Notes: generated by a model from the sequence alone, not told the origin. 64,000 nucleotides of DNA from DAOUEO01 sp963763495 (GCA_963763495.1 CAVXOY010000018.1:213060-277059); one strand, 5' to 3'. Numbered from the stretch's first letter, positions 6,272 to 15,542 are shown. Program-made: numbers and translations.

Positions 6272-7549
6272 CTAGCCTTCCGGCCCGATCCGCTCCAGTC
6301 CGCCCATGAACGGCCGCAGCGCCTCCGGCACAACAATCGACCCGTCGCGCTGCTGGTAGTTCTCCATCACGGCGATCAGCGTTCGCGGCAGCCCCAGCCC
6401 CGACCCGTTCAGCGTGTGGACGAACTCCGTCTTCGACCCCTTCTCGCGCCGGAAGCGGATGTTCGTGCGGCGGGCCTGGAAGTCGCCGCAGTTCGAGCAC
6501 GTGCTCACCTCCAGCCACTCGCCGCAGCCCGGCGCCCAGACTTCGATGTCGTACCCCTTGACGGCGCCGAACCCCAGGTCGCCCGTGCACAGCAGCTTCA
6601 CCCGATGGGGCAGCCCCAGCCCGCGGCACGTGTCCTCCGCGTCCTTGACCATCGCCTCCAGTTCCTCGTCCGAGAGTTCCGGCGCGCAGAACTTGTACAT
6701 CTCCACCTTGTCGAACTGGTGGCCGCGCTTGATCCCGCGCACGTCGCGGCCGGCGCTCATCTTCTCGCGCCGGAAGCAGGGCGTGTAGGCGACGTAGTGC
6801 AGGGGCAGCGTCCCCGGCTCCAGTATCTCGTCCCGGTGCAGGTTCGTTACCGGCACCTCGGCCGTGGGCACCAGCCACAGGTCGTCCTCGACGTCGTGGT
6901 ACAGGTTATCGCGGAACTTGGGCAACTGGCCCGACCCCCACAGGCAGTCCTCCTTGACCACGAACGGCGTGTAGACCTCCCGGTAGCCCTGCTTCTGGGT
7001 GTGCAGGTCGAGCATCCAGGCGATGAGCGCCCGCTGCAGCCGCGCCCCCGCGCCGTTCAGCACGTAGAACCGCGAGCCCGACAGCTTCGCCCCCCGCTCG
7101 AAATCGATGATCCCCAGCCGCTCGCCGATCTCCCAGTGCGGCCGCGGCTCGAAATCGAACGCCGGCGGCTCCCCCTCCGAGCGTATGATCACGTTCTCCT
7201 CTTCCCCGGCGCCGACCGGCGTGTCGGGGTGAGGGATGTTCGGCATCTCCAGCAGGAGGCGGTTCATCTGCTCCTCCACCTCCTTGATGCGCGGCTCGCC
7301 GGCGTCGATCTTCTCCGACACGCTGCGCATCTCGCCGATCAGCCGCTGCCGTTCGCCGTCGTCCTTCGTCGCCCCGATGCGCTTGCCCGCCGCGTTGCGC
7401 TCCGCCTTCAGCGCCTCGATCTCCACGAGCAACTGCCGTCGCTCCTCGTCCAGGCGCAGGATATCGTCCAGGCCGGTCTCTGTGTGCCGGTCCGCCATCG
7501 CTTTCCTGACGGTGTCGGGGTTCTCGCGGATGAATTGAAGACTTAACAT
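6272..7549 (-). CDS. serS: seryl-tRNA synthetase
   Basis: This 425-residue class II synthetase charges tRNA-Ser with serine. The N-terminal coiled-coil arm (residues about 25-105, rich in E, R and K) grips the long variable arm of tRNA-Ser. Motif 2 is visible as FRREKMSAGRDVRGIKRGHQ and motif 3 as SGLGLPRTLIAVMENYQ. Length and order are standard and the frame is intact. It is followed by, and convergent with, the GYD gene (3 bases between stops). Confidence 0.96.
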   Translation of the reverse strand: MLSLQFIRENPDTVRKAMADRHTETGLDDILRLDEERRQLLVEIEALKAERNAAGKRIGATKDDGERQRLIGEMRSVSEKIDAGEPRIKEVEEQMNRLLLEMPNIPHPDTPVGAGEEENVIIRSEGEPPAFDFEPRPHWEIGERLGIIDFERGAKLSGSRFYVLNGAGARLQRALIAWMLDLHTQKQGYREVYTPFVVKEDCLWGSGQLPKFRDNLYHDVEDDLWLVPTAEVPVTNLHRDEILEPGTLPLHYVAYTPCFRREKMSAGRDVRGIKRGHQFDKVEMYKFCAPELSDEELEAMVKDAEDTCRGLGLPHRVKLLCTGDLGFGAVKGYDIEVWAPGCGEWLEVSTCSNCGDFQARRTNIRFRREKGSKTEFVHTLNGSGLGLPRTLIAVMENYQQRDGSIVVPEALRPFMGGLERIGPEG

Positions 7550-7555
7550 AATACC

Positions 7556-8041
7556 CTATCCTCTCGCATTGCGGCCGGTCCGTATCGCCTTCAGCGCCAG
7601 CAGTCGCACGTCGTCGGGCACGGGCGCCGCGCGGCCGCCGTTCCCCAGCGGGATCGCCTGTCGTCTCTCCAGTTGCTCCTCATCGACCCAGGTCAGGAAG
7701 GTGCCGTCGCGGCGCAGGGCCGTCGGGCCTCCCGCCGGCCGGCAGAAGTAGATGAGGTCGATGTGCTGATGGGGCGGCGTTTCCGGGCTGTTCTCCAGCA
7801 GTATCGTGTAGGGCGCCGCCAATTGCCGGGGATAGTCAAAGCCCAGATTCTCCTCCGCCACAATAACCTCCGCCTCGACTCCCGTTTCCTCTCCGATCTC
7901 ACGAAGCAGCGCCTCCACCGGCTCTTCGCCCGCCTCGATATGGCCTCCCGGCGGCACCCACATCTGCAGCAGGGGATGCCAGAGGAGCAGCGTCCTCTCC
8001 CCATCGACGACGAAGCCCGTGACGGTGAAGTGCCTCTCCAT
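7556..8041 (-). CDS. Nudix hydrolase
   Basis: The 161-residue protein carries a full Nudix box, GHIEAGEEPVEALLREIGEE followed by TGVEAE, which binds Mg and cleaves nucleoside diphosphates linked to another group. The substrate cannot be told from sequence. It sits 6 bases upstream of serS on the same strand, so the two are probably cotranscribed. Confidence 0.9.
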   Translation of the reverse strand: MERHFTVTGFVVDGERTLLLWHPLLQMWVPPGGHIEAGEEPVEALLREIGEETGVEAEVIVAEENLGFDYPRQLAAPYTILLENSPETPPHQHIDLIYFCRPAGGPTALRRDGTFLTWVDEEQLERRQAIPLGNGGRAAPVPDDVRLLALKAIRTGRNARG

Positions 8042-8147
8042 ATCCTGCTCGCTCTCGACGTGATTCTACCAACATGAAGGCAGAGGCGTCGAGCGCCTGC
8101 AAAACGCTGGAAGGAGGGAGTGTGGGGAAGTGACTGAGCGTGACTGC

Positions 8148-8795
8148 CTAGTCCAGCAGGGAGAGAGGGAAATCTCCCATGTCATCCAGCACCAGGTCCG
8201 CCTCCGGTAGCGGCGGCAGAGCCGTAGAGGCGGCCCGCATCTGGATCACGTACATCCCCGCCGCCTTCCCTGCCGTCACGCCGGAGCGGCTGTCTTCGAC
8301 GACGATGCATCGCTCTGGCTCCACGCCCAGCCTCTCTGCCGTGTGGAGAAAGATGTCGGGCGCGGGCTTGCCGTTCTCGACGGCGGTGCTGGAGACAGTG
8401 ATATCGAAGAAGCCTTGGAGCTTGGTGGACTGTAGAAGAGCGTCGATCCAGTTCGGCCACGAAGAGGAGGCCAGCGCGAAGGGGATGTCGCGCCGTTTCA
8501 ATTCCGCCAGCGTCTCGCGCACCCCCGGCAGAGGCTCGCGTGGCTGGCTCAACAGTCGCACCATCGCCCGATCGTAGCGGGCCACGCACTCCTCGTAGCT
8601 CGCGGGCGGCGAGTGCTGCGCGAAGATCGAGTCCCAGGTGGCCTTGACTGTCGCTCCCATTAGCTCGTTGTGCTCCTCCTCGGACATGTGCATGCCGAAG
8701 TCCGCGAGCACCTCGTTCAAGCCTTGCTGGTAGAGCGGCTCGCTGTCGGCGAGCACGCCGTCCATGTCGAAGATGACCGCGTGGAAGCGACCCAA
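8148..8795 (-). CDS. HAD-superfamily phosphatase / phosphomutase-like protein
   Basis: This 215-residue haloacid dehalogenase-fold protein shows the nucleophile motif FDMDGVLADSEPLYQQGL (Asp nucleophile and Asp acid/base), motif II ALASSSWPN, Lys in NGKPAPDIFL, and motif IV VEDSRSGVTAGKAAGM. The helical cap between motifs I and II is of the beta-phosphoglucomutase type. Substrate could be a sugar phosphate. It lies 2 bases downstream of lysS, same strand. Confidence 0.9.
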   Translation of the reverse strand: MGRFHAVIFDMDGVLADSEPLYQQGLNEVLADFGMHMSEEEHNELMGATVKATWDSIFAQHSPPASYEECVARYDRAMVRLLSQPREPLPGVRETLAELKRRDIPFALASSSWPNWIDALLQSTKLQGFFDITVSSTAVENGKPAPDIFLHTAERLGVEPERCIVVEDSRSGVTAGKAAGMYVIQMRAASTALPPLPEADLVLDDMGDFPLSLLD

Positions 8796-8797
8796 TG

Positions 8798-10283
8798 CTA
8801 GTCCTTGCTTCTAAGTTGGGGGAAAAGGATGACTTCGCGGATCGAGCGCTGGCCGGTCAGGAGCATCACCAGCCGGTCGATCCCGATGCCCAGGCCGCCG
8901 GTGGGGGGCATCCCGTGCTCGAGCGCGAGAAGGAACTCCTCGTCGATCATCTCCACCTCTTCCTCGCCTGCCGCCCGCCGTCGCGACTGCTCCTGGAAGC
9001 GCTGCCGCTGATCGATGGGGTCGTTCAGCTCCGTGTAGGCGTTGCCCAGTTCGAAGCCGCCCGCGAACGGCTCGAATCGCTCCACCAGGTCCGGGTTATC
9101 CGGCTTGCGCTTGGCTAGGGGCGATAGCGCTGCCGGGTAGTCCATCAGGAACGTCGGCTCCATGAACTGCGGCTCGACACGCGCTGATAGCAGCTCGTCC
9201 ACCAGCTTCGCCCAGCCGGCCTCCGGCGCCACCTCGATACCCATCTTCTGGACCGTCATCCGCAGACCCGCCTCGTCGCGCCGGTACTCCTCCAGGTCCA
9301 GGTCGGCGTACTGGCGTAGGGCGTCGTGGACGGTGATCCGTCGCCAGGGCGGCGCCAGATCGATCTCGCCGTCGCCGCAGGGGACGCGGGTTGTGCCGAT
9401 GACCTCCTTCGCGACCGATGACACCAGCTCCTCCACCATCGCCGCCACGTCGTTGTAGTCGGCGTAGGCCTCGTAGCTCTCCATCATCGTGAACTCGGGG
9501 TTGTGCCGCGTCGATATCCCCTCGTTGCGGAAGATGCGCCCGATCTCGTACACCTTGTCGAACCCACCGATGATCAGACGCTTGAGATAAAGCTCCGTCG
9601 CTATCCGCAGGTAGAGGTTGCGGTCGAGCGCGTTGTGATAGGTGACGAAGGGTTTGGCAGCCGCTCCTCCCGCCTCCGGCAGCAGCACCGGCGTCTCCAC
9701 CTCCAGGAAGCCGCGCCCGTCCATGAAGCGGCGGATAGCCGAGATGATCTGGATGCGTAGCGCGAAGAGGCGTCGCGCCTCGTCGTTGGCGACGAGGTCC
9801 AGATAGCGCTGCCGGTAGCGCGTCTCCGTGTCCACCAGGCCGTGCCACTTCTCGGGCAGAGGTTGGAGGGACTTGGCCAGCAGCGAGTACTCAGCCGCCT
9901 CGACTGTCACCTCACCGGCGCGGGTGCGAAAGAGAGCGCCCTGCGCGCCGGCGAAATCGCCGATGTCCAGGTCGGCTAGAGCCTGGTATGACCTTTTCGC
10001 CCAGGGTGTCGCTCTTGAGATAGACCTGGATCTTTCCCGACCCGTTCCGCAGGTCGATGAACGTCGCCTTGCCCATGTCCCGCAGAGCGGTCACCCGTCC
10101 CGCGACCGTTACCTTGGGCGCGTCGCCGGATTGAGCCTTCTCCCATTCGGCGAAGGCTTGGACCGCCTCATCAGCAGTGTGAGTGCGCCGGTAGCGGGGA
10201 GGATAGGGGTCAACGCCGCGGGCCCTAATGCGCGCCAGCTTCTCCTGCCGGAGCTGGAAACTCTCCTCGTTGCGAATCGACAT
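8798..10283 (-). CDS. lysS: lysyl-tRNA synthetase (class II), one frame break
   Basis: This enzyme charges tRNA-Lys. The first 110 codons (10283 to about 9990) encode the OB-fold anticodon-binding domain (KVTVAGRVTALRDMGKATF). One extra G after GAAAAG shifts the frame; removing it gives LGEKSYQALADLDIGDF and joins the 370-codon catalytic part. Motif 2 (RIFRNEGISTRHNPEFTMME) and motif 3 (GLGIGIDRLVMLLTG) are present. The total of about 495 residues is normal. The next gene upstream on this strand is greA, 83 bases away. Confidence 0.93.
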
Positions 10284-10366
10284 CGTAGGCTCCCAAAGAT
10301 CAAACGGCGGGCGACCGTGCTCTGCGGCCCCGCCCGTCGCTGTCCGTCAATTCGATTCCTCAGCCG

Positions 10367-10840
10367 TCAGGCTATGCTTGTAATGGTGAGTCTCAGAGTG
10401 CCTGCCGGTGCATCAACCAGCACCGCGTCGCCGACCCCCTTGCCCATGAGGCCGCGGCCTACCGGGGATTCGTTGCTGATGCGCCCCTCCTTGGGCTCGG
10501 CCTCAGCGCTGCCGACTATGGTGTAGGTTTCCTTCGTGCCCTTCGGGGTGAGCACTGTGACTTTGGAGCCCAACTGCACCCGCTTGGAGCGATGGGCCTG
10601 CTCTTCGTTGATCAGCTCGGCATTGGCGACTATCTTCTCCAGAGTGAGGATGCGCCCCTCCACGAACGCTTGCTCGTTCTTGGCGTCCTCGTACTCGGCG
10701 TTGTTCTGGGTGCTGGCCAGCTCCTTGGCCTGATGGATGCGATCAGCTACCTCCTGACGGCGTACCGTCTGTAGGTGATCGAGCTCCTTCTCCAGTTTGG
10801 CGAGACCTTCTTTGGTTAGAGGAACCGGTTTGTCCGGCAT
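10367..10840 (-). CDS. greA: transcription factor GreA with a non-acidic tip
   Basis: The protein has 157 residues: an N-terminal coiled coil (1-76) that enters the RNA polymerase secondary channel and a C-terminal globular domain (GSKVTVLTPKG, SPVGRGLMGKGVGD). In cleavage-active GreA the coil tip is GDLSEN, with Asp and Glu that coordinate Mg. Here residues 42-47 read ASTQNN, so both acids are gone while the flanking NAEY...AKNEQ is kept. It may therefore bind polymerase without stimulating RNA cleavage. A strong promoter lies at 10920-10949. Another GreA-type protein at 22902 keeps the acids. Confidence 0.92.
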   Translation of the reverse strand: MPDKPVPLTKEGLAKLEKELDHLQTVRRQEVADRIHQAKELASTQNNAEYEDAKNEQAFVEGRILTLEKIVANAELINEEQAHRSKRVQLGSKVTVLTPKGTKETYTIVGSAEAEPKEGRISNESPVGRGLMGKGVGDAVLVDAPAGTLRLTITSIA

Positions 10841-10919
10841 CGCTCCACTCCTGCCGCTGATTCAAAAAAGAGACTGAGCGCACCAGGCCCTCAGTCAATG
10901 ATGATCTTAAGTGACCCTC

Positions 10920-10949
10920 ATTATAGACAACCGGCGGGACACTTGTAAA
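10920..10949 (-). promoter_or_regulatory. promoter of greA (and probably lysS)
   Basis: On the minus strand TTTACA (10949-10944) and a perfect TATAAT (10925-10920) are spaced by 18 bases, leaving an 80-base leader before greA. Confidence 0.7.
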
Positions 10950-11057
10950 CCCCTTGCCGCTTCTCTATGACAGTGTAATCGACATGAATGCGCTTATTCT
11001 GAATGGATGGGAACGCTGCCTAACGCAGCCCCGTCCTCGACCTGTGCCCCCTTCGTC

Positions 11058-11087
11058 TTGGCGGCGAAAAAAGGCGCGTGCTACAAT
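11058..11087 (+). promoter_or_regulatory. promoter of the HtrA-like protease gene
   Basis: TTGGCG (11058-11063) and TACAAT (11082-11087) with an 18-base spacer. It is divergent from the greA promoter across about 110 bases. Confidence 0.5.
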
Positions 11088-11130
11088 GACCCCGTTGATC
11101 CTGACAGCCTGCGGACTGTCAATCTGAGAA

Positions 11131-12255
11131 TTGACCACGAAGGAGATGCAAGCCAGATTGCGGTCAACATTGTCGCTGGCCTTGCTTGTCCTGTTCGCCG
11201 CGATGGTGGGAGGGGTGGCGGGAGGGCTCACCGTTCACCTCATGGGAGACGATGAACCCGCGCCCTCATCGGCTGGCCCGCCGGCCGCTGAGCCCTCCAT
11301 TGTGCTCGCAGAGGATATTGCGGTCGTTGAGGTCGCACGGAGGGCTGCGCCTTCCGTAGTCACTATCAAGAACGAGGTGGAGCCCCGGGAAGATGTGTTC
11401 GGTAACCTCCTGGAAGAGACCGCTGTGGGCTCCGGCGTCATTATCGATGAAAACGGTTTCATCGTGACCAATGAGCACGTGGTTCGCGATGCCGGCCGGA
11501 TCACCGTCCAGCTAAGCGACGGTCAGGAGCGGCCCGCAACCGTCGTCAGCGCCGACGACCCCTTCACCGACCTGGCGGTCATCAAGATAGAGGCGGGTGG
11601 CCTCAAGACCCTCCCTTGGGGCGACTCCGATGCCCTCCAGTTGGGCGAGCCGGTCGTGGCCATCGGCAGCGCCCTCAGCCGGTTCGAAGGTTCCGTGACC
11701 GTCGGCGTCGTCAGCGGCCTCCACCGGCGCTGGCTCCGCAATGGCGTGCTCATGGAAGACCTTGTGCAGACCGACGCGGCGATCAACCATGGCAACAGCG
11801 GCGGCGCCCTCCTCAACTCCCGCGGCGAACTGGTGGGGCTGAACAGCACCGTCGTCCGTAGCACTGAGGCCGGTGAAGTGGTGGAAGGGGTCGCTTTCGC
11901 CATATCCAGCAAGGTTGCAGAACCCATAGTCGACACCATAATCGAGGAGGGAAGCTATCCCAGAGCGTTCCTGGGCATATCCCACCAGGACATTGACGAG
12001 CAGATGGCGGGGTTCGACTTGGCGGCGGATCACGGCGCCCTGGTTATCCGCGTCTCTCCGGACACCCCTGCCGCCGAGGCCGGCATACAGGAGGGCGACA
12101 TAATCCTTCGCCTGGGGGACATTGCGCTCGGTAGTGAGATGCCCTTCCTCAATGCCCTGGCCCTTCTCACGCCCGGTGAGACGGCGCCTGTCCTGTTGAA
12201 CCGGGGTGGTGAGGAGATCACCGTCGACGTAGAGTTCGTCGCTCGCGAAAGGTGA
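11131..12255 (+). CDS. HtrA/DegP-type trypsin-like serine protease with PDZ domain
   Basis: This is an envelope quality-control protease of up to 374 residues. An N-terminal hydrophobic helix (about 13-35) anchors or exports it. The trypsin-like triad is visible as His116 (VTNEHVV), Asp147 (TDLAVIK) and Ser223 (GNSGGAL). A C-terminal PDZ domain (about 275-370) contains AEAGIQEGDIILRLGD. The start is uncertain: TTG at 11131 has no ribosome site, while TTG at 11158 sits 12 bases after AAGGAG and gives MRSTLSLALLVLF. The stop overlaps the next gene by four bases (GTGA), so the two are translationally coupled. Confidence 0.92.
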   Translation: MTTKEMQARLRSTLSLALLVLFAAMVGGVAGGLTVHLMGDDEPAPSSAGPPAAEPSIVLAEDIAVVEVARRAAPSVVTIKNEVEPREDVFGNLLEETAVGSGVIIDENGFIVTNEHVVRDAGRITVQLSDGQERPATVVSADDPFTDLAVIKIEAGGLKTLPWGDSDALQLGEPVVAIGSALSRFEGSVTVGVVSGLHRRWLRNGVLMEDLVQTDAAINHGNSGGALLNSRGELVGLNSTVVRSTEAGEVVEGVAFAISSKVAEPIVDTIIEEGSYPRAFLGISHQDIDEQMAGFDLAADHGALVIRVSPDTPAAEAGIQEGDIILRLGDIALGSEMPFLNALALLTPGETAPVLLNRGGEEITVDVEFVARER

Positions 12256-13895
12256 CAATGAACGAGCAGGGTCCATTCGACCGGATACTGCGTCAGGAGC
12301 CGCCCCCCCGCGACCGGGGAGGTCACTTCATCATCATCGCCATCTTGGCTCTCGGACTGCTTCTTCTCATCCTTGTCCTCCCTCCCATCTCTATCCTCAG
12401 CGGCGATGGTGGGAATGGTGGTGGGGGCGACGTCAACATCAGCGCCAAACCCCGCAAGGATATGCCCGCCCCGCCCGAGGGGATGGAGGCCGTCAGCCCC
12501 CTCTACGATATCGCCGTCTCCGGCTCCATCGAAGGGCCGACCGTGATCACTCTGAATCCGCCCTCGCCGGTCGGCGATTCCCGCAACCTCTCCTTCTACA
12601 CCGTGGAGGGAGGCAAGTGGCGACGTGTCAGCAGCGCCAAGCTGGTTCTTGACGGGACCGCTGTTCAGGGGGAGGTCACGGAACTGCCCAAGAACGTCGT
12701 TGTCCTTCGGACCATCAGTGCCTTGTACCAGCTATCGGGGTCATTGCCCGCCGGCTCCGAACTCAATTCGGACGCTGCCCAGACCATCTCTGCCCTCAAT
12801 CCGGTGGACTTCGCGCCGGCCGCCGACGGCTCTCTTGAGGGCGAGGCAGCGGAGTTACCCTCGGACCTGCAACTCGACGTCTATCCCACCATCCGCGCCC
12901 AAACGCAGCAGCAGATGGATGCGGTGGATGCCATCATCGGCTCCCCCGATCTCCGCGACGAGCACCTGAACGCCATCCTGTCGATGGTAGAAGCTGGTCA
13001 GTACCGGGGCGTGGATATCGACTACGGTTCCGTCGACGCCCTGCACAAAGACGAGTTCTCCGACTTCGTTGAGACTCTGGCCGAGCAGCTCCACCGGCGC
13101 GGCCTCAGTCTCACGCTCACCGCGCCTCTACCCGTCCAGGAGGGCACGGATTGGGATAGCGGCGCCTACGATTGGCTGCGGCTTGCTCAGGCCGCCGACG
13201 CCATCAAGCTTCTGCCCGAAGAGGACCCCTCTCGCTACTATAAGAGGACAGAACAGGCGCTCCAGTTCCTCACTGAGGATGAGAAGATCGCCCCCGCCAA
13301 GCTGGTGCTGATAATCACCCCCTGGGCCCACGAGAAGGGGGGCGAGGGGATCCGCAGGCTCAGCCTGCTCGAGGCGCTGGCCATCGCCAGCACACCCAAA
13401 CTGGAGGACGGCGGCGAAATAGCGCCCGGCGACAATGTGACCGTTATCGGCGAGAACGTCTACAAAGAGGACGGCGCCTCCGGCATCGGCTGGGACGAGG
13501 AAGCGGCCGCCGTGTACTTCAGCTACCCCGGCTTGGGCGGCGCTCGCACCGTCTGGATCGAGAACTCCTTCAGCTTCGTCTTCCGCCTGAACCTGGTGGC
13601 GCGCTTTCACCTGGGCGGCGTGGCGATAGATGATGTCTCAAGCGGCCCCGGTGTCAACGACATCTGGCCGGTTCTCCAAGAGTATGCCGCGACTGGGAAG
13701 GTTGCGCTCGTAAAACCCAACGGCAGCCTGTTTTCTCCCGTCTGGGAGGCCGACGGCGGCAGCCTCAAGGACAGCGGTGACGGCTCCGTCGTCTGGACCG
13801 CTCCCGACGAGCCGGGCGCCTACCGGATCACCCTTATCGTGAGCGATGGCCTGGCGCGTCTGGGCCAGCGGCTGAACGTGACGGTCAAGGAATAG
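12252..13895 (+). CDS. membrane-anchored GH18-like (spore-germination YaaH/chitinase fold) protein
   Basis: The protein has about 547 residues. A single membrane helix (about 24-48) precedes a Gly/Asn linker, then a beta-rich region and a TIM-barrel-like domain (about 210-470). The GH18 signature position reads YRGVDIDYGSVD (251-262): the Asp pair is kept, but the catalytic Glu expected after D-x-D-x is Gly, so it may bind rather than cut glycans. The last 70 residues look like an Ig-type domain (VVWTAPDEPGAYRITLIVSD). It could start at GTG 12252 or ATG 12258, both coupled to the protease gene. Confidence 0.72.
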   Translation: MTMNEQGPFDRILRQEPPPRDRGGHFIIIAILALGLLLLILVLPPISILSGDGGNGGGGDVNISAKPRKDMPAPPEGMEAVSPLYDIAVSGSIEGPTVITLNPPSPVGDSRNLSFYTVEGGKWRRVSSAKLVLDGTAVQGEVTELPKNVVVLRTISALYQLSGSLPAGSELNSDAAQTISALNPVDFAPAADGSLEGEAAELPSDLQLDVYPTIRAQTQQQMDAVDAIIGSPDLRDEHLNAILSMVEAGQYRGVDIDYGSVDALHKDEFSDFVETLAEQLHRRGLSLTLTAPLPVQEGTDWDSGAYDWLRLAQAADAIKLLPEEDPSRYYKRTEQALQFLTEDEKIAPAKLVLIITPWAHEKGGEGIRRLSLLEALAIASTPKLEDGGEIAPGDNVTVIGENVYKEDGASGIGWDEEAAAVYFSYPGLGGARTVWIENSFSFVFRLNLVARFHLGGVAIDDVSSGPGVNDIWPVLQEYAATGKVALVKPNGSLFSPVWEADGGSLKDSGDGSVVWTAPDEPGAYRITLIVSDGLARLGQRLNVTVKE

Positions 13896-13905
13896 TCCGC
13901 GGAGT

Positions 13906-14460
13906 ATGCGCGTAATCGCCGGCACAGCGAAGGGGCGCCAACTGAAGGGCCCTCGCGGGCGCGGCCTCCGGCCAACCTCGGACCTCGTGCGCGGCGCCAT
14001 CTTCGACATGCTGGCGGCGATGGGCGCCGACCTTACGCGGACGCTCGACTTGTACGCCGGGACCGGTGCCCTGGGCATCGAAGCCTTGAGCCGCGGCGCC
14101 GAATCGTGTGATTTCGTGGAGAGGGACAGCCGCTCCTGCAAGCTAATCCGCGACAATCTGGTTCACACCGGCCTCGCTGAAAGAGCGGCCGTTCACTGTT
14201 TTCCCGTCGATAAGGTATTGACCAGATTGCAGGGGGAGTATAGCCTCATTCTGGCGGATCCGCCCTACGAGGACGAGAAAGCAAACGCTGTATTGCAGGA
14301 TATAGCCGCCTCTTCCCTCGTAGCGCCGGCTGCCGTTATTGTAGTGGAGCACTCGCAACGCCGTCCCTTGCCGTCGGTCTTGGGGAATTGCGAGATGATA
14401 AACAGCCGGCGGCACGGAGATACCTGTATCTCTATCTACCGTCCAGGAGGTAGCTCGTGA
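13906..14460 (+). CDS. rsmD: 16S rRNA (guanine966-N2)-methyltransferase
   Basis: The 184-residue protein starts MRVIAGTAKGRQLKGPRG, the typical RsmD N-terminus, with LDLYAGTGALGIEALSRGA for S-adenosylmethionine binding and the N6/N2-methylase motif LADPPYED. It methylates the small-subunit rRNA during assembly. It overlaps coaD by four bases (GTGA), a pairing seen in many bacteria. Confidence 0.95.
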   Translation: MRVIAGTAKGRQLKGPRGRGLRPTSDLVRGAIFDMLAAMGADLTRTLDLYAGTGALGIEALSRGAESCDFVERDSRSCKLIRDNLVHTGLAERAAVHCFPVDKVLTRLQGEYSLILADPPYEDEKANAVLQDIAASSLVAPAAVIVVEHSQRRPLPSVLGNCEMINSRRHGDTCISIYRPGGSS

Positions 14461-14942
14461 CTATCGCTGTCTATCCAGGCCGTTTTGACCCAGTGACCAA
14501 CGGTCATCTGAACATCGTCCGCCGCGCTGCCTCTCTCTTCGACAATGTCGTCGTCGCCGTCTACCACCTGGATCAGGACTATCTGTTCTCCACCGAGGAG
14601 CGGGTGGAGCTCTTTCGCGAGGCGGTCAAAGACATACCTGGGGTGACCGTCGACTCCTTCCGTGGCCTCACCGTCAACTTCGCCCGCAGCCGGTCGGCCA
14701 CCGTCCTCGTGCGAGGGATACGCGCCGTCACCGGCTTCGAAGCCGAGTTTGACATGGCCCTTATGAACAAAGAGATGGCCCCCGAGATCGAGTCGGTGTA
14801 TCTCATGGCCAGCCGTGAGCACCTCTTCATAAGCGGCGCTCGCATCCGAGAACTGGCCCGTTTCGGCTACGACGTGGCCAAGCTTGTGCCCTCCCACGTC
14901 GCCGTGGCCCTGCGACGCAAGCTCGGCACGGATCAGAAGTAA
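14457..14942 (+). CDS. coaD: phosphopantetheine adenylyltransferase
   Basis: This 161-residue enzyme does the penultimate step of coenzyme A synthesis, joining ATP to 4'-phosphopantetheine. GRFDPVTNGHLNIVRRA holds the T/HxGH nucleotidyltransferase motif, VLVRGIRAVTGFEAEFDMAL is the family block, and SREHLFISGARIREL replaces the usual ISST-type loop. It starts at GTG 14457 inside the rsmD stop. Confidence 0.95.
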   Translation: MTIAVYPGRFDPVTNGHLNIVRRAASLFDNVVVAVYHLDQDYLFSTEERVELFREAVKDIPGVTVDSFRGLTVNFARSRSATVLVRGIRAVTGFEAEFDMALMNKEMAPEIESVYLMASREHLFISGARIRELARFGYDVAKLVPSHVAVALRRKLGTDQK

Positions 14943-14966
14943 TCTGCCCCAAGAAGGAGTAGAGCC

Positions 14967-15491
14967 ATCGACATCCTGCATCTCATAGACCGACTTGAGG
15001 AGTTGGTGGGTGAGAGCATGAAGCTCCCCATCGGCGGCCGCGTGGCCATCGACAGACGCCGTCTCCTCGACCTAATTGACCAGATGCGCGTAACCGTGCC
15101 CACTGAGCTGCGGGAGGCCCAAGAGGTGCTCCAGCAGAAGGACGAGGTGCTGGCCGGGGCCCGCGAGGAATCACAGCTCCTGCTCGCCCGCGCCCAGCAG
15201 GAAGTCGAGGAACGTCTCAGCGAGACAGAGATCGTCAAAACGGCGCAGGCCCGCAGCGAAGAGTTGCTCCATCAGGCTGAGGAACAAGCGGAGGTCATGC
15301 TGAGAGATACCGAGGATCGCATCAGGTCCCGGCTCGGCCAGGCGGAGACCGTCGCTGCCCAGCAGATGGATGAGGCTGACCGCTACGCCCTGGAGATGCT
15401 CAAGAAGCTGGAGTCCCAGCTATCGGCCTTCCTGGGCAGCGTGCGCGCCGGCGTCGACAGCATGGAGAACCGGACCCAACCCCGGTCCTGA
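14967..15491 (+). CDS. coiled-coil protein, apparent ATC start
   Basis: The mature reading is IDILHLIDRLEELVGESMKL followed by IDRRRLLDLIDQMRVTVP, then a long charged coiled coil (about 45-160). This protein is typical of Chloroflexota, where it follows coaD; it resembles stalk subunits such as ATP synthase b or DivIVA, but function is unproved. Homologous N-termini normally start at the codon before DILHL. Here that codon is ATC (14967), 7 bases after a perfect AAGGAG. The first standard start is GTG at 15003, which would delete the conserved helix. Confidence 0.75.
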   Translation: MDILHLIDRLEELVGESMKLPIGGRVAIDRRRLLDLIDQMRVTVPTELREAQEVLQQKDEVLAGAREESQLLLARAQQEVEERLSETEIVKTAQARSEELLHQAEEQAEVMLRDTEDRIRSRLGQAETVAAQQMDEADRYALEMLKKLESQLSAFLGSVRAGVDSMENRTQPRS

Positions 15492-15520
15492 TCGCCTTCA
15501 AGGATCTCCGGAGAAACTGC

Positions 15521-15542
15521 GACCCCCGGCTCAACGGGGGTC
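15521..15542 (+). terminator. hairpin terminator after the coiled-coil gene
   Basis: GACCCCCG and CGGGGGTC form an 8-bp stem with a 6-base loop 30 bases after the stop, followed by TCTTCGTG. The T run is weak. It also faces the convergent hydrolase gene. Confidence 0.6.

Noticed and set aside
6416..7546. Long open frame opposite serS, and similar ones opposite the GT4 genes (for example 39101-40546)
   Set aside because: They mirror the codon pattern of strong genes on the other strand in GC-rich DNA and match no protein pattern.
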